DNA from: an uncultured Shewanella sp.
Lineage (GTDB): Bacteria > Pseudomonadota > Gammaproteobacteria > Enterobacterales > Shewanellaceae
Reading direction: 5' to 3'
Length of the DNA: 64,000 nucleotides
NCBI GenBank assembly: GCA_947503555.1
Contig: CANNEE010000001.1
Span: 186,001-250,000 of the forward strand
This document shows, in pieces, positions 27,322-38,100 of this stretch. Positions within the stretch are counted from its first letter, which is position 1; the number at the start of each line of letters is the position of its first letter. The translations under genes were made by a program, and so were the position numbers. The notes beneath the pieces were generated by a model that saw nothing but the letters and a program-made list of their open reading frames with translations, was not told the DNA's origin and did no database searches.

Positions 27322-27777
27322 ATGCGCACAACATGGGATCGCATTAGACACACTTTTTTATTTGAACTGTTCGCAATCCTGATCGCGACCCCTGTGGTTG
27401 TCTGGATAACCAACCAATCGATAGCGAAAGCCAGTAGCTTAGCCTTGTTTATGAGCTTAATTGCCATGGCATGGAACTTTAGCTTCAACATCATGTTTGA
27501 TCAGTATCTACTGCAAATAGGACATAAGGGGAATAAAACCCTGAAGCAAAGAATCATTCATGGTGTAGCCTTTGAAGGTGGGTTAGTAATTATTGCCTTG
27601 CCTCTTATCGTCTATTGGTTGGAGATCTCCTGGTTAGCGGCGCTGGCAATGGATATTGGTTCTATGCTGTTTTTTATGCTCTATGCCATCGCCTATAACT
27701 GGCTCTACGATATTGTGTTTCCTATTCCAGCGAATACTGCACCTATCCAGCTCGCCGATCATTATGTAGGTAAATAA
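27322..27777 (+). CDS. PACE family proton-coupled multidrug/biocide efflux protein (AceI-like)
   Basis: 151 residues with four transmembrane helices and two tandem bacterial-transmembrane-pair units: FELFAILIATPVVVWITNQS, then SLIAMAWNFSFNIMFDQYL and FEGGLVIIALPLIVYWLEIS, then MLYAIAYNWLYDIVFPIP. The duplicated MAWNxxFN / IAYNWLYD motifs are the PACE signature. Family members export chlorhexidine, acriflavine or short-chain diamines; the natural substrate is not settled. AGGAGA precedes the ATG. Divergent from a LysR regulator. Confidence 0.93.
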   Translation: MRTTWDRIRHTFLFELFAILIATPVVVWITNQSIAKASSLALFMSLIAMAWNFSFNIMFDQYLLQIGHKGNKTLKQRIIHGVAFEGGLVIIALPLIVYWLEISWLAALAMDIGSMLFFMLYAIAYNWLYDIVFPIPANTAPIQLADHYVGK

Positions 27778-27860
27778 TTAACCTCCGCTAAGCTTGCTTT
27801 TCTCCTTAAAATAACGCTTTAATAAATATTAACTGTGCTTTCAATCAATTGGAGAAAAGC

Positions 27861-28985
27861 TTGCCTGAGTCCAGAGCGATTGTTTTAGGGGGAGGAGGAG
27901 CGAGAGCCGCCTATCAAGTGGGTGTGTTCAAGGCATTAGTGCAATTCTACCCTCGCAATCATGGAATCCCCTTTAAAATCGTCTGCGGTACATCCGCTGG
28001 CGCAATCAATGGCACTTCGATTGCCACCCATGCTTCCTGCTTTCACCTCGGCGTGCGTAAGTTAGAGTGGGTCTGGCGAAACTTTAAGACGGAAAAGGTC
28101 TATCGCTCATCCATAACAGGCATAGGTAAACACTTGCTCAAAATGATGCTCAAAGGCATGCAAAATGGGCATTTGAACACAGATGCAGGTAGCCTATTCG
28201 ATAATGACCCTCTGCGAAATCTTCTTAATGAGCTTATCGATTTTGAGCGTATAGACAGAAATATTCGTAGCGGCGCGTTAACAGCCCTCAGTATCGACAC
28301 CTCTAGTTATAACAGCTCTAAGTCTGTCACCTTTTTTCAGGCTAATAAGGCGCTGGATAATTGGCATAGAGCTAGGCGTTCGGGTAAAAGAATGCTGTTA
28401 AATACGGAACACTTGCTAGCTAGCTCAGCCATACCTATGGTTTTTCCTTCAATTAAGTTAGGCCAAGATTATTATGGCGATGGCTCAGTTCATCAGTTAG
28501 CTCCCTTAAGCAGTCCAATTCATTTAGGAGCAAAGAAAATATTGGTGATCAATTTAGAAAGCCCACACAAACAAACACCGATGGAGCTTGAGCATCACCC
28601 GAAAACGGCGACCATTGCAGGGCACCTTTTAGATACCATTTTCTCTGATACATTAAATAGTGACCTGGAAAGACTTGAGCGAATCAATAACACATTAGAA
28701 TCTGTACCAAAAGAAAGCCAAGACAAGTTGCAACTGAAACCGATTGAAACCCTAGTGATTAAACCTAGTGAGGATTTAAGCCTGTTGGCCTCTCACTATT
28801 ATCAAGATATGCCTTTTGCGGTGCGAAGCTTACTCAGGCTTATCGGTATCGATAAACACTCAGACTCATCCATTGTCTCTTATCTACTCTTTGAAAAAGC
28901 CTATACCAGTGCCCTTATTGACCTAGGTTATGAAGATGCCATGTGCCATATCGATGAGCTCAAAGCTTTCTTTGAAATAGATTAA
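27861..28985 (+). CDS. Patatin-like phospholipase
   Basis: 374 residues from the TTG at 27861, which has GGAG six bases upstream; the in-frame TTG at 27849 has none. Patatin motifs: oxyanion-hole glycines IVLGGGGARAAYQVGVF at the N-terminus, nucleophile elbow CGTSAGAING (GxSxG), and the catalytic Asp in YYGDGSVHQ. The dyad is therefore intact. It should hydrolyse acyl ester bonds of lipids; no signal peptide, so a cytoplasmic or peripheral membrane location. The C-terminal 100 residues are not recognised. Its stop overlaps the convergent SGNH gene by four bases. Confidence 0.93.
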   Translation: MPESRAIVLGGGGARAAYQVGVFKALVQFYPRNHGIPFKIVCGTSAGAINGTSIATHASCFHLGVRKLEWVWRNFKTEKVYRSSITGIGKHLLKMMLKGMQNGHLNTDAGSLFDNDPLRNLLNELIDFERIDRNIRSGALTALSIDTSSYNSSKSVTFFQANKALDNWHRARRSGKRMLLNTEHLLASSAIPMVFPSIKLGQDYYGDGSVHQLAPLSSPIHLGAKKILVINLESPHKQTPMELEHHPKTATIAGHLLDTIFSDTLNSDLERLERINNTLESVPKESQDKLQLKPIETLVIKPSEDLSLLASHYYQDMPFAVRSLLRLIGIDKHSDSSIVSYLLFEKAYTSALIDLGYEDAMCHIDELKAFFEID

Positions 28986-29737
28986 TCTAAGCTAGGATTG
29001 AAATAGCGCGCGACATATTGGGCACTTACTTCCGCCCAGCGCTGATAAATTTTCTCACCCGGATGAAAACCATCCCTTGCCATTAGTCCTTTAACAGCTT
29101 TCGCATCCATCACCTGAGCGATTTCTAACAAGCTATATTGCGCACTGTCACTGGTCGCTTTATGACGTTTAGCTAATTCGACCTCTAACCCTTTATTAAA
29201 CCAATTTGCCTTATACCCCATAAACCAGCGAAGCGGTTGCGGCAACGCTGGAAATAAGCCCATGGGAGGCACCTTAGTTATCAATATTAATTTAGCTTGG
29301 GTTTGATTTTCGATAGCTTGCAACAAAGTAGTCAACTGACTTAGCCATGTTGCACGGCTATTGAGCTTAATAACATCATTAACACCTAACGACAGCAAGA
29401 CCACATCGGCCTTAGGTAAGGCATTATGACGCTCAGTTAAGAGTTCAATACAATCTTTTGTGGTGTTGCCCGAACGAGCACACAGCTGCCAGCTTAGGGT
29501 AAAGTGAGAAGCAAGCAATCTAGATAGGGAGCCTGATAACGCCTGCTGTTGATCCTCAACACCGACACCCGCCGCTGCAGAGTCTCCTAAAATAACTAAA
29601 GAGAGCGGTATTCCGCTGCCCAACTGACCACTTCTATCTCCCTTAGCTTCCGGTAATTGCGGCGTATCTCGCCTTACTTTCACTCCTTGATAAGCGAGCA
29701 ATGGCCCTAAGGTTATCAACGCAAAGTAATGCAGCAT
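28982..29737 (-). CDS. SGNH/GDSL-type esterase or lipase
   Basis: 251 residues. Block I VILGDSAAAGVGV carries the nucleophile Ser in GDSxxxG. Block III LSLGVNDVIKL gives the oxyanion Asn, and block V DGFHPGEKIYQRWAE gives the Asp-His pair. All catalytic residues of the SGNH fold are present. The N-terminal helix (LHYFALITLGPLLAYQG) may anchor it to the membrane. AAGGAG precedes the ATG. Substrate unknown; the convergent patatin suggests a lipid-related neighbourhood, but this is weak. Confidence 0.9.
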   Translation of the reverse strand: MLHYFALITLGPLLAYQGVKVRRDTPQLPEAKGDRSGQLGSGIPLSLVILGDSAAAGVGVEDQQQALSGSLSRLLASHFTLSWQLCARSGNTTKDCIELLTERHNALPKADVVLLSLGVNDVIKLNSRATWLSQLTTLLQAIENQTQAKLILITKVPPMGLFPALPQPLRWFMGYKANWFNKGLEVELAKRHKATSDSAQYSLLEIAQVMDAKAVKGLMARDGFHPGEKIYQRWAEVSAQYVARYFNPSLD

Positions 29738-29801
29738 TCAGTCCTCTCCTTAGACAATTTTGCAAACTAAGTATCCCTATATAAGGCTAGAATCGAGACA
29801 G

Positions 29802-30554
29802 CTAAGGTCGGTACTCATCTTTATGTTTACCGATTATCTCGATATAGGTACCATCTAACTTCATTTCAGCGAGCGCCTTATTAAAACCTTCGACTAACTC
29901 TTGATAGTCGGCTACCGACTTTGAAATGGGAATATAGAGCTCATTAACTTTTAAAGGTATATCCAATGAAGCCACGCGATTCACGCTCTCAGGGAATCGG
30001 CTTCTAAGCACATAATCAACCACCTCCTCAGCCCCAATCAGCATGTCGATTCTATCTTTAAGCAATAGGTCAACATTTTCTGCAGAGTGATAGGTTTCCA
30101 TTTTTATCAAATAGTCAGCCTGATTAAACTCATCGAAATAATGATAGCCCTTGACTATACCTATCTTTAATCCTTTCAGTTCAGATAACCGATTAAACTG
30201 AAACTCATCCTCTTTATTCCAAAACAAGTTGATTCGACTCTGGCCGATAGGCTGAGTATATTGAAAGATTTCCGTCCGCTCTGGAGTATAAAATGCTCCA
30301 AGTAAACCATCATAAACCCCACGCTTCGACAGTTTATAAGCTCGTCCCCAAGGGACAAACTCAACTTTAAGCTTATGCCCTGCTCTAGCAAAGGCTTCTC
30401 TTGCGACCTCAACAATATAGCCCTGATTGACTAAATCTGGTCCATAGTGGGGCTGCCAAGGATCGGAAGCTAACACAACATCTCTAGCTAGAGTCTGAAT
30501 ACTGAACAGCAACAAGCTACTAAAAATAATGGCACGAGTAGCACTCAATCTCAT
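29802..30554 (-). CDS. Periplasmic solute-binding protein, family 3 (amino-acid type)
   Basis: 250 residues from the ATG at 30554; an ATG six codons upstream is also possible. A signal peptide (IIFSSLLLFSIQTLA) is followed by the SBP_bac_3 fold: DPWQPHYGPDLVNQGYIVEV, VEFVPWGRAYKLSKRGVYDG, KGLKIGIVKGYHYFDEF, and a DRIDMLIGAEEVVDYVL hinge segment. No transporter genes adjoin. Such orphan proteins are common in this group and may be sensors. Ligand unknown. It follows the Kef-type gene on the same strand and is separated by 64 bp from the SGNH gene. Confidence 0.88.
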   Translation of the reverse strand: MRLSATRAIIFSSLLLFSIQTLARDVVLASDPWQPHYGPDLVNQGYIVEVAREAFARAGHKLKVEFVPWGRAYKLSKRGVYDGLLGAFYTPERTEIFQYTQPIGQSRINLFWNKEDEFQFNRLSELKGLKIGIVKGYHYFDEFNQADYLIKMETYHSAENVDLLLKDRIDMLIGAEEVVDYVLRSRFPESVNRVASLDIPLKVNELYIPISKSVADYQELVEGFNKALAEMKLDGTYIEIIGKHKDEYRP

Positions 30555-30638
30555 TGTTACATCCACATTCACTAAAGTTACCCTAGAAGTATAGACTTAA
30601 GGGTGAAAAGTAAACCTTTGACTGATCTTACCAGGCTA

Positions 30639-32588
30639 TTAACCTTGCAATAAGTAACTCTCAGCTCTCTCAATTCGTCTTGGCTTACCCAAGATCAATA
30701 AAATATCGCCAGGTTTAAATAACCAATCGTCACCGGGATTCTCAACTTCTTCACCACCACGTCGAACGGCACGAACTTCAATTTTCAAACTCTGCCATGG
30801 AATATCACTTAGCACTTTGCCTACGGCACTAGCCCCCCTAGGTAAAGCAACCGCATGCAGTAACTCTAGGGTAAAGTCGGTTTCTGTCCCTGAGAAAAAT
30901 CCGTGCAAGTATTGATAATGATTACGACGTTCAAACTCTAACCTTTTCAAAATACGCGTCAAAGGAACACCGCATTGATAAAGCACCTGAGAAACCAACA
31001 TTAGGCTGCCTTCCAAAGATTCTGGGATCACTTGACTGGCGCCTGCGCTTTCTAGCTCGTCTAGATGGGCATCATCCCGGGTACGCACAAGAATCTTAGC
31101 ATCTGGGGCGAGTTGGCGGCATAAAGGCAGTACTTCCTCTAAAGTGCGTGTTTCAGCAAAGGTCAGCACTATGGTTTTAGAACGCTTAATTCCCGCTTGT
31201 TTGAGTATGCTACGTTTCACTGCATCACCAAAGTATACGGGCTCACCAGCACTTCTCGCTTCTGCAACTCGAGTGGGATCGAGATCTAATACTATATAGG
31301 GCACTGCCTCTGTCTTTAAAAAACGGGCTATGGTTTGGCCTACACGCCCGTAGCCGAGGATCAGCACTAGCTCATCATTTTCATCACCAGGTGGCACAAT
31401 CTCCGAGTTATCTTTACGACGAGATTTGACCCCTTGAAGGCGCTTAGCAACATCCAAGCTATGGCGAACCAACCAAGGAGCGATAGCCATAGAGATGACA
31501 GCAACCATTACCAAAATGGTGCTTACCTCTTTGTTAAGCAATTGATAATTAACCGCTAACGCCAATACTACAAAACTAAATTCACCCACTTGGGCCAAAC
31601 TCAGCGCGGTCGCAACAGCCACTCTAAAGGGCTCCTTTGCCAGTTTTAGTAACCCAAAGACAATTAGCGCTTTACCTAGCACTATCACCACAAGCAAGCA
31701 GATGATTTGCCACCAGAACTTAACGACCAGAGCAAAATCTAACAACATACCAATCGAGATAAAGAACAGCCCCATTAGCAAGTCTCTAAATGGACGAATA
31801 TCCGCCTCTAACTGTCGGCGATATTGGCTTTCTCCCAGCAACATACCAGCCATAAAAGCACCGAGTGCCATCGACAACCCCATCCATTGGGTAAAGGCCC
31901 CCGTCATCAAGGCCACCACTAAGGTCGACAACACAAATAGCTCGTTAGAACGAGACCGTGCTACTTCATCAAACACCTTAGGAAGCACCCATTTACCTAT
32001 TGCCATCAAAGCGACAAAGGCAATGCTGCCTTCAATAATAGCAAGCGCAATACTGTCAACAGATAGGCTTTCTCCATTGGTGGTTAACAGAGGAAGTAAA
32101 ATTAATAATGGCACTACTGCGATATCTTGAAATAGCAATACAGACACAGACAACTCGCCATGCCTGCGCCTTAGCCAGCCTTGCTCATTAAGTAGTTTGA
32201 GTACGATTGCTGTAGAAGAAAGAGCAATGGCAGAGCCTATGACGACAGCTTCTGTTAACGGTAAGGAAAAGAGCAATGCACCACCAATACCTAGAAGCGT
32301 CGTAATAATCACCTGAGCACTACCCAGGCCAAACACGGTACGTCTCATCGCCCACAGTCTAGGCACAGAAAACTCTAAGCCTAAGGTGAACATAAGTAGT
32401 ACAACCCCAAGCTCGGCAACTGAGTGCATTTGGTGCTGGCTAAACCAATTAAAACCGCTCGGGCCACTGATAACACCGGTAAACAGATAGGCGAGTATTG
32501 CAGGCAAGCCTATTCGCTTTAGCATAGCTATCGCGACTATGGCTATCATCAGCATAAATAGAACTTGAAGTAAAAAACTATGCTCCAT
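30639..32588 (-). CDS. Kef-type CPA2 monovalent cation:proton antiporter with RCK domains
   Basis: 649 residues. The first about 385 are a 12-13 helix Na+/H+ exchanger domain (GLPAILAYLFTGVISGPSGF, AELGVVLLMFTLGLEFS, SVLLFQDIAVVPLLILLPLL, GAFMAGMLLGESQYR). A TrkA-N/RCK nucleotide-binding domain follows (LILGYGRVGQTIARFL, YIVLDLDP, VYFGDA). A TrkA-C domain ends the chain (about 560-645, GDILLILGKP). It exchanges K+ or Na+ for protons, gated through NAD(H)-type ligand binding. KefB/KefC-like, but the glutathione-gating partner KefF/G is not next to it, so the exact type is open. Confidence 0.92.
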   Translation of the reverse strand: MEHSFLLQVLFMLMIAIVAIAMLKRIGLPAILAYLFTGVISGPSGFNWFSQHQMHSVAELGVVLLMFTLGLEFSVPRLWAMRRTVFGLGSAQVIITTLLGIGGALLFSLPLTEAVVIGSAIALSSTAIVLKLLNEQGWLRRRHGELSVSVLLFQDIAVVPLLILLPLLTTNGESLSVDSIALAIIEGSIAFVALMAIGKWVLPKVFDEVARSRSNELFVLSTLVVALMTGAFTQWMGLSMALGAFMAGMLLGESQYRRQLEADIRPFRDLLMGLFFISIGMLLDFALVVKFWWQIICLLVVIVLGKALIVFGLLKLAKEPFRVAVATALSLAQVGEFSFVVLALAVNYQLLNKEVSTILVMVAVISMAIAPWLVRHSLDVAKRLQGVKSRRKDNSEIVPPGDENDELVLILGYGRVGQTIARFLKTEAVPYIVLDLDPTRVAEARSAGEPVYFGDAVKRSILKQAGIKRSKTIVLTFAETRTLEEVLPLCRQLAPDAKILVRTRDDAHLDELESAGASQVIPESLEGSLMLVSQVLYQCGVPLTRILKRLEFERRNHYQYLHGFFSGTETDFTLELLHAVALPRGASAVGKVLSDIPWQSLKIEVRAVRRGGEEVENPGDDWLFKPGDILLILGKPRRIERAESYLLQG

Positions 32589-32798
32589 TCTGACTTAGTG
32601 CTCCTTTAGGCCATCGATACAATTATAGCGTCAAGCATTCGGCAACATCTTGCCGCCATAAAAATGACACTGCCAATTATCTTTCCTATGTAACAGATTA
32701 ACTTAATGACAAATAAAGACAAATCTAATTTAGGCCAAAGTAGGCACAGTTTTTGCTTTGTTAAAAATATTAAGTCCTTTACTGCTGGAGTGAACATT

Positions 32799-33737
32799 AT
32801 GGACTTTGGATTGGCTACAGAGCTTTACCCCGAAGAATACCGCTATCAACCGGATCTCGATGCCTCGGCACAGATCTCACCAGATCTACTGCAGATACTA
32901 CAGAAGCTGCACTCAAGTCTAGATCCTAGGACCGTCTTTGCCTGCTTTGGCAAGTCCATAGGGCAATACTTGCCGATCCAAGGTGTTCACCTCCAACTTG
33001 ATGAACAGATGTTTCATTGGGGTCGACACCATGGGATCAGTTTAAAGCGAATTATTGACAATGCTACTAGCCGTTTGTCTATTCACTATCGCTTAATGCA
33101 ACCGCTGACTCAATCTCAAATTAAGCTACTCACACAATTTGAGAACCTATTAACACAACCTCTCATTAATGGCGTGAAGTTTCAATCTATGTCCCAGCAG
33201 GCTATGTTTGACTCTTTAACCAGTTTAGGTAATCGCCACTACTATGATCTTAGCTTAAACAAAGCGGTCGCTAAATCTAATCGCTACCCAGATAAGGACG
33301 CCAGCCAACTCAGCTTAGTCATATTAGACTTGGATAACTTTAAAACACTCAACGATAACTTTGGCCATAGCTTTGGTGACAAGGTATTAAAAGTATTTGC
33401 CAATATTTTATCTGAAGTGATACGCGACAGTGATTCAGCATTTAGATTAGGGGGAGACGAGTTTGCACTTATCGTTAATGGTGACTCACTCGCAACCAGT
33501 ATTCTTTGCACTCGAATTCAGTTAGCAATCAAAGCCAATGCCCTGCTTAAGGATTATCAAATCACCACGAGTATGGGAATTGCCACATGGGAATCAGCAC
33601 TTAAAGCAGAGCAACTATACGACAGAGCCGATATAGCGCTATATCAAGCTAAAGCTGCGGGTAGAGATTGCTTTGACAGCTTTGATAGCCAAGTTAAGGT
33701 CGATCAACAAAGAAGCCTTAATCTAGCCAATGGCTAA
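32799..33737 (+). CDS. Soluble diguanylate cyclase (GGDEF domain)
   Basis: 312 residues from the ATG at 32799 (GGAG upstream); the extension to 32706 is not supported. The N-terminal about 145 residues are a GAF-like or unassigned sensor without membrane segments. The GGDEF domain starts near SLTSLGNRHYYDLSLN, with VILDLDNFKTLNDNFGHSFG as the substrate-metal loop and an intact active site RLGGDEF. An I-site RDSD stands five residues before GGDEF, so product inhibition is likely. Makes cyclic di-GMP. The stop overlaps the convergent tilS stop by four bases. Confidence 0.93.
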   Translation: MDFGLATELYPEEYRYQPDLDASAQISPDLLQILQKLHSSLDPRTVFACFGKSIGQYLPIQGVHLQLDEQMFHWGRHHGISLKRIIDNATSRLSIHYRLMQPLTQSQIKLLTQFENLLTQPLINGVKFQSMSQQAMFDSLTSLGNRHYYDLSLNKAVAKSNRYPDKDASQLSLVILDLDNFKTLNDNFGHSFGDKVLKVFANILSEVIRDSDSAFRLGGDEFALIVNGDSLATSILCTRIQLAIKANALLKDYQITTSMGIATWESALKAEQLYDRADIALYQAKAAGRDCFDSFDSQVKVDQQRSLNLANG

Positions 33738-35110
33738 ACCAATAATGAGCAAGCACTGATGCCATAAAAATCTATGCCCGGTTCATCACGCCGGGCAAGA
33801 AAGGCTTTCTCCACCCATAGTCCTGGCACACAAGCCAGCTTTCCATCATACATCACCAAGGGCAAACGCTTCCTAAACCAAGGAGGTACGCCATATTCTT
33901 GCATCAACTTTTTAAACTCTCGCCCGTGCTGGCGATTATGAGGAGCACAACGTTTTTGCCCTTGAGCGCCGAAATCCACACTCACTCGTTGCACAGCCTC
34001 AGGTAACACAAGACGAACCTTAGCTTGCTCATGATTAACGATTAACTTCTGGTCATTGAGCTGAGCCAAGAGTTTTTCCGTTATTTCTCGACTATGTTGC
34101 AGCTCATTGTCAAATACGAAAAAGGCGACATCTCTATATCTTCTCACCTTGAGTCGATTAAACTGCAAATCCACTTGAGCATCTTCTTTGGCATTAAGTA
34201 GTTGATAGATCAGTTCATCCAACTGCACCTTAGACGGCATAGGAAGCCGGTACTGCTCAATAAAGCCACGCACTAACAAAGCCTGCCAAGATTTAGAGAA
34301 ATTAACTAAGGCTGTTAAGTCAATCACTGGAATATCACTAAATACTGAAGACGCTAATATACTTGGCAGCTTACAACTCACTTCCTCTTCAAGTACGGCT
34401 TGCTGCTCGGCGCAAAGGAAGGCACTTCGACTGGCGGTTGTAGCGATTGAACCCCATCTGGATTTTAACTGAGGAATGATCTCTTGACGCAGAAAGTTTC
34501 TATCAAAGCGAGTATCTTGATTACTCTCATCCTCTATGTGACTTAGCTGATGAAAAGATGCATAAGCCTCTATCACCTCTTTATTCTCTGCCAATAGTGG
34601 CCGAACTATAAAACCATTGTGATTAAAAGGCTGTATTTCTCCCATAGCCGCTAACCCTTTAGGGCCAAGGCCACGTTTAAGTGCCAACAATATGGTCTCT
34701 AATTGATCGTCTTGATGATGAGCGGTCAGCAATACACTATTAGGTTTCATCACGCTTTTCAGAGCTTGATACCTTGCATCCCGCGCTACCGCCTCTAGAC
34801 TTGCTCTTGAACCGAGTGATAGCTTCACTTTTTTGATCTGACAATCCAGCTGATAGCCACTGGCTCTTGTAAGGCAGTGTGATGCCCAATCATCGGCATT
34901 AGGTGAAAGTCCATGGTGAACATGTAGCAACAGATATTCATGCTCTGAGTGGGCAGCAGCATAACGACTCAGCAAATGTGCAAGCACTTCTGAGTCCACT
35001 CCGCCGCTATATGCAAGTACGACTTGGGTTGGCAATTTGGCAACTGACGCCAATAGCTCAGCAAGCTTGTTAAACAGCCGTTGAGTGACTATTACGCCTT
35101 CATTCGCCAT
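33734..35110 (-). CDS. tilS: tRNA(Ile)-lysidine synthase
   Basis: 458 residues. The N-terminal PP-loop ATPase motif AYSGGVDSEVLAHLL gives the enzyme's ATP site; LLTAHHQDDQLETILLALKRG and RPLLAENKEVIEAYA are the expected neighbours. Middle and C-terminal TilS domains follow (GREFKKLMQEYGVPPWFRKR, LVMYDGKLACVPGLWV). It converts C34 of the CAU-anticodon tRNA-Ile to lysidine and is essential. It starts 16 bp after dnaE stops. The accA gene that lies between these in E. coli is absent. Confidence 0.96.
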   Translation of the reverse strand: MANEGVIVTQRLFNKLAELLASVAKLPTQVVLAYSGGVDSEVLAHLLSRYAAAHSEHEYLLLHVHHGLSPNADDWASHCLTRASGYQLDCQIKKVKLSLGSRASLEAVARDARYQALKSVMKPNSVLLTAHHQDDQLETILLALKRGLGPKGLAAMGEIQPFNHNGFIVRPLLAENKEVIEAYASFHQLSHIEDESNQDTRFDRNFLRQEIIPQLKSRWGSIATTASRSAFLCAEQQAVLEEEVSCKLPSILASSVFSDIPVIDLTALVNFSKSWQALLVRGFIEQYRLPMPSKVQLDELIYQLLNAKEDAQVDLQFNRLKVRRYRDVAFFVFDNELQHSREITEKLLAQLNDQKLIVNHEQAKVRLVLPEAVQRVSVDFGAQGQKRCAPHNRQHGREFKKLMQEYGVPPWFRKRLPLVMYDGKLACVPGLWVEKAFLARRDEPGIDFYGISACSLLV

Positions 35111-35126
35111 AAGCGGGCTCCATAAC

Positions 35127-38100
35127 CTAATTAAACAGAATACGTACTTTATCTGAACCTAGCATAGATTCGAGTGATAACATCAGCTCATCGGTCGGAT
35201 TAACCCGCCACTGCTCTCCTAATCTAAACTGACCTTTAGCCTGTTGCTGTTTATAGTTAATCACGACAGGTACCGCGCCACCACGCCAAGGCTCTAGTGC
35301 TTGCTGTAATCCATCGAGCCAGGCTGAATTTACCACTTCTGCAGCGACATCAAGCTCTACAGCTTGAGCAAAATGACTGCGCGCTTCTCCAATATCGATA
35401 ATATTACGCGCCGTCATTCGGTTACCACCGGAGAAGTCATCAACACTCACCTCACCTTCACAGATAAGAATACGGTCTTTCTCTAGTAAGTGATTAAACT
35501 TCTCAAAGGCTTCGGTAAATAGCATCACCTCTAAACGGCCACTCTTATCATCGAGAGTGACTAAGCCCATCTTGGCGCCTCGTTTAGTCAACATCACACG
35601 CGTACCCACCACCAGACCTGCTGCTTTGACGGTTTGTCCGCGCCCTGTTGGATGAATATCTTTTAAACGAGCCGAAGCGTATTGTTTAAGCTCCTTTAAA
35701 TACTGATTAATGGGATGACCAGTAAGATATAAACCTAGCGTTTCTCGCTCGCCTTCTAGCCAAATCTTATCGGGCCAAGGGGTACATTCAACGAACTGCT
35801 GTTTACTATCTTCTGGGTCATCATTGAGCAAACCAAACATATCATGCTGACCTATGGCTTCAGCTTTAGCATGCTGAGCCGCAGCACTAATGGCTTCTGG
35901 CAGCGTTGCCGTCATGGAAGCACGGTGTGGCCCTAGGCTATCCATAGCACCAGCTGCGATCAGTTTCTCGATAACGCGTTTATTGAGCTTTTTAAGATCG
36001 ACACGGGCACAGAAATCAAATAAGTCCTTAAAAGGCCCATCCTTGCGGGCCTCTAAAATGGCATCCACAGGACCTTCACCTACACCTTTAATCGCGCCAA
36101 TGCCATAGACAATATTTAAATCATCATCGACGGTAAACTTAAATAGACCTTTGTTAACATCGGGCGGAATAAGCGGCAAGCCCATACGCTCACACTCATC
36201 GACTAAGGTCACGATTTTATCTGTGTTATCCATATCCGCCGACATAACCGCTGCCATAAACTGAGCTGGGTAATGGGTTTTCAACCACAGAGTTTGATAG
36301 GAAACTAATGCATAGGCGGCCGAGTGCGACTTGTTAAAACCGTAGCCTGCGAACTTTTCCACCAAGTCGAAGATCTTCATCGACAGCTCACCGTCGACGC
36401 CGTTATTGATCGCTCCTTCTTTAAAGGTGCCGCGCTGTTTAGCCATCTCCTCAGGCTTTTTCTTACCCATAGCACGACGTAACATATCCGCCCCACCTAA
36501 GGTATAACCCGCAAGCACCTGAGCAATCTGCATCACCTGCTCTTGATAGAGAATAATGCCATAGGTCGGCTCAAGTAGAGGTTTAAGGGACTCATGTTGA
36601 TATTGAGAATCAGGGTAAGAAACCTCTTCACGGCCATGCTTACGTTCAATAAAGTTATCTACCATGCCTGATTGCAAAGGTCCGGGACGGAAAAGCGCCA
36701 CCAGTGCGATCATATCTTCGAAACAGTCAGGCTGCAGACGCTTAATCAGATCTTTCATGCCGCGGGATTCAAGCTGGAATACCGCTGTGGTTTCATAACG
36801 TTGCAGCACTTTAAATGATGCAGGGTCATCAAGGGGAATCGCAGCGATATCGACATCGGGCAAGCCCTTTTGTCTTTGTACTCGGTTAACCATCTCCAGC
36901 GCCCAGTCGACAATGGTTAGCGTTCTCAACCCAAGAAAGTCAAATTTGACTAGGCCTGCGGTTTCAACATCGTTCTTATCGAACTGAGTCACAGGGTTCA
37001 AACCTTCAGCGTCACAATAAAGTGGCGAGAAGTCAGTGATCTTGGTTGGCGCAATCACTACGCCACCTGCGTGTTTACCCGCGTTTCGCGTCACCCCTTC
37101 AAGCTTACGACACATGTCGATAAGATCTTTAACCTCTTCATCGCCATCATAGGACTCTTGCAAGGCAGGTTCAGCATCAAAGGCTTTTGCCAGCGTCATA
37201 CCAGGCTCTGGTGGCACCAGCTTGGAGATACGGTCGACAAAACCATAAGGATGGCCTAACACTCGGCCTACATCTCGAATTACCGCTTTCGCCGCCATGG
37301 TACCAAAGGTGATAATTTGCGATACCGCATCTCGGCCATAAAGGTCGGCTACATGATCAATCACTTCATCACGTCTATCCATGCAGAAGTCGACGTCGAA
37401 ATCCGGCATAGATACACGCTCAGGATTCAAAAAGCGCTCAAATAGCAAGTCAAATTCTAGCGGGTCAAGGTCTGTAATCTTAAGTGCATAGGCGACCAAC
37501 GAACCTGCACCCGAACCACGGCCAGGTCCAACGGGAATGGCGTTATCCTTACCCCACTGAATGAACTCCATTACAATCAAGAAGTAACCAGGGAAGCCCA
37601 TCTGATTAATCACGTTCAGTTCAACATCGAGACGCTCATCATACTCGCCGCGGCGCTTAGCTCTCTCCTGCTCATCGGGAAACAAAAACTCAAGCCGCTC
37701 TTCAAGACCTTTTCGCGATACATCAACCAGAAAGTCTTCAATGGAAAGATCGCCTGTCGGGAAATTAGGCAGAAAGTATTCACCTAAACGCACAGTCACA
37801 TTACAGCGTTTAGCAATCTCAATGGTGTTTTCGATGGCCTCGGGAATATCGGCAAACAGCTCGCACATCTCTTCTTGACTGCGAAGGTACTGCTGCTCAC
37901 TGTATTTTTTAGGACGCCTAGGATCGGCGAGTGTAAAGCCATCATGAATAGCAACGCGGATCTCATGGCAATCAAAATCTTCAGGCTGCAAGAAAACCAC
38001 CTGATTGGTAGCCACCACGGGCAAATCTTGCTCTGTCGCCAACTCAACCGCCATATGCAGATAACGCTCTTCATCTTGGCGACCCGTTCGCAGTAACTCA

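Noticed and set aside
32606-32797. 63-residue minus-strand frame between the Kef-type gene and the cyclase
   Set aside because: Lies in a divergent promoter region, no family features.
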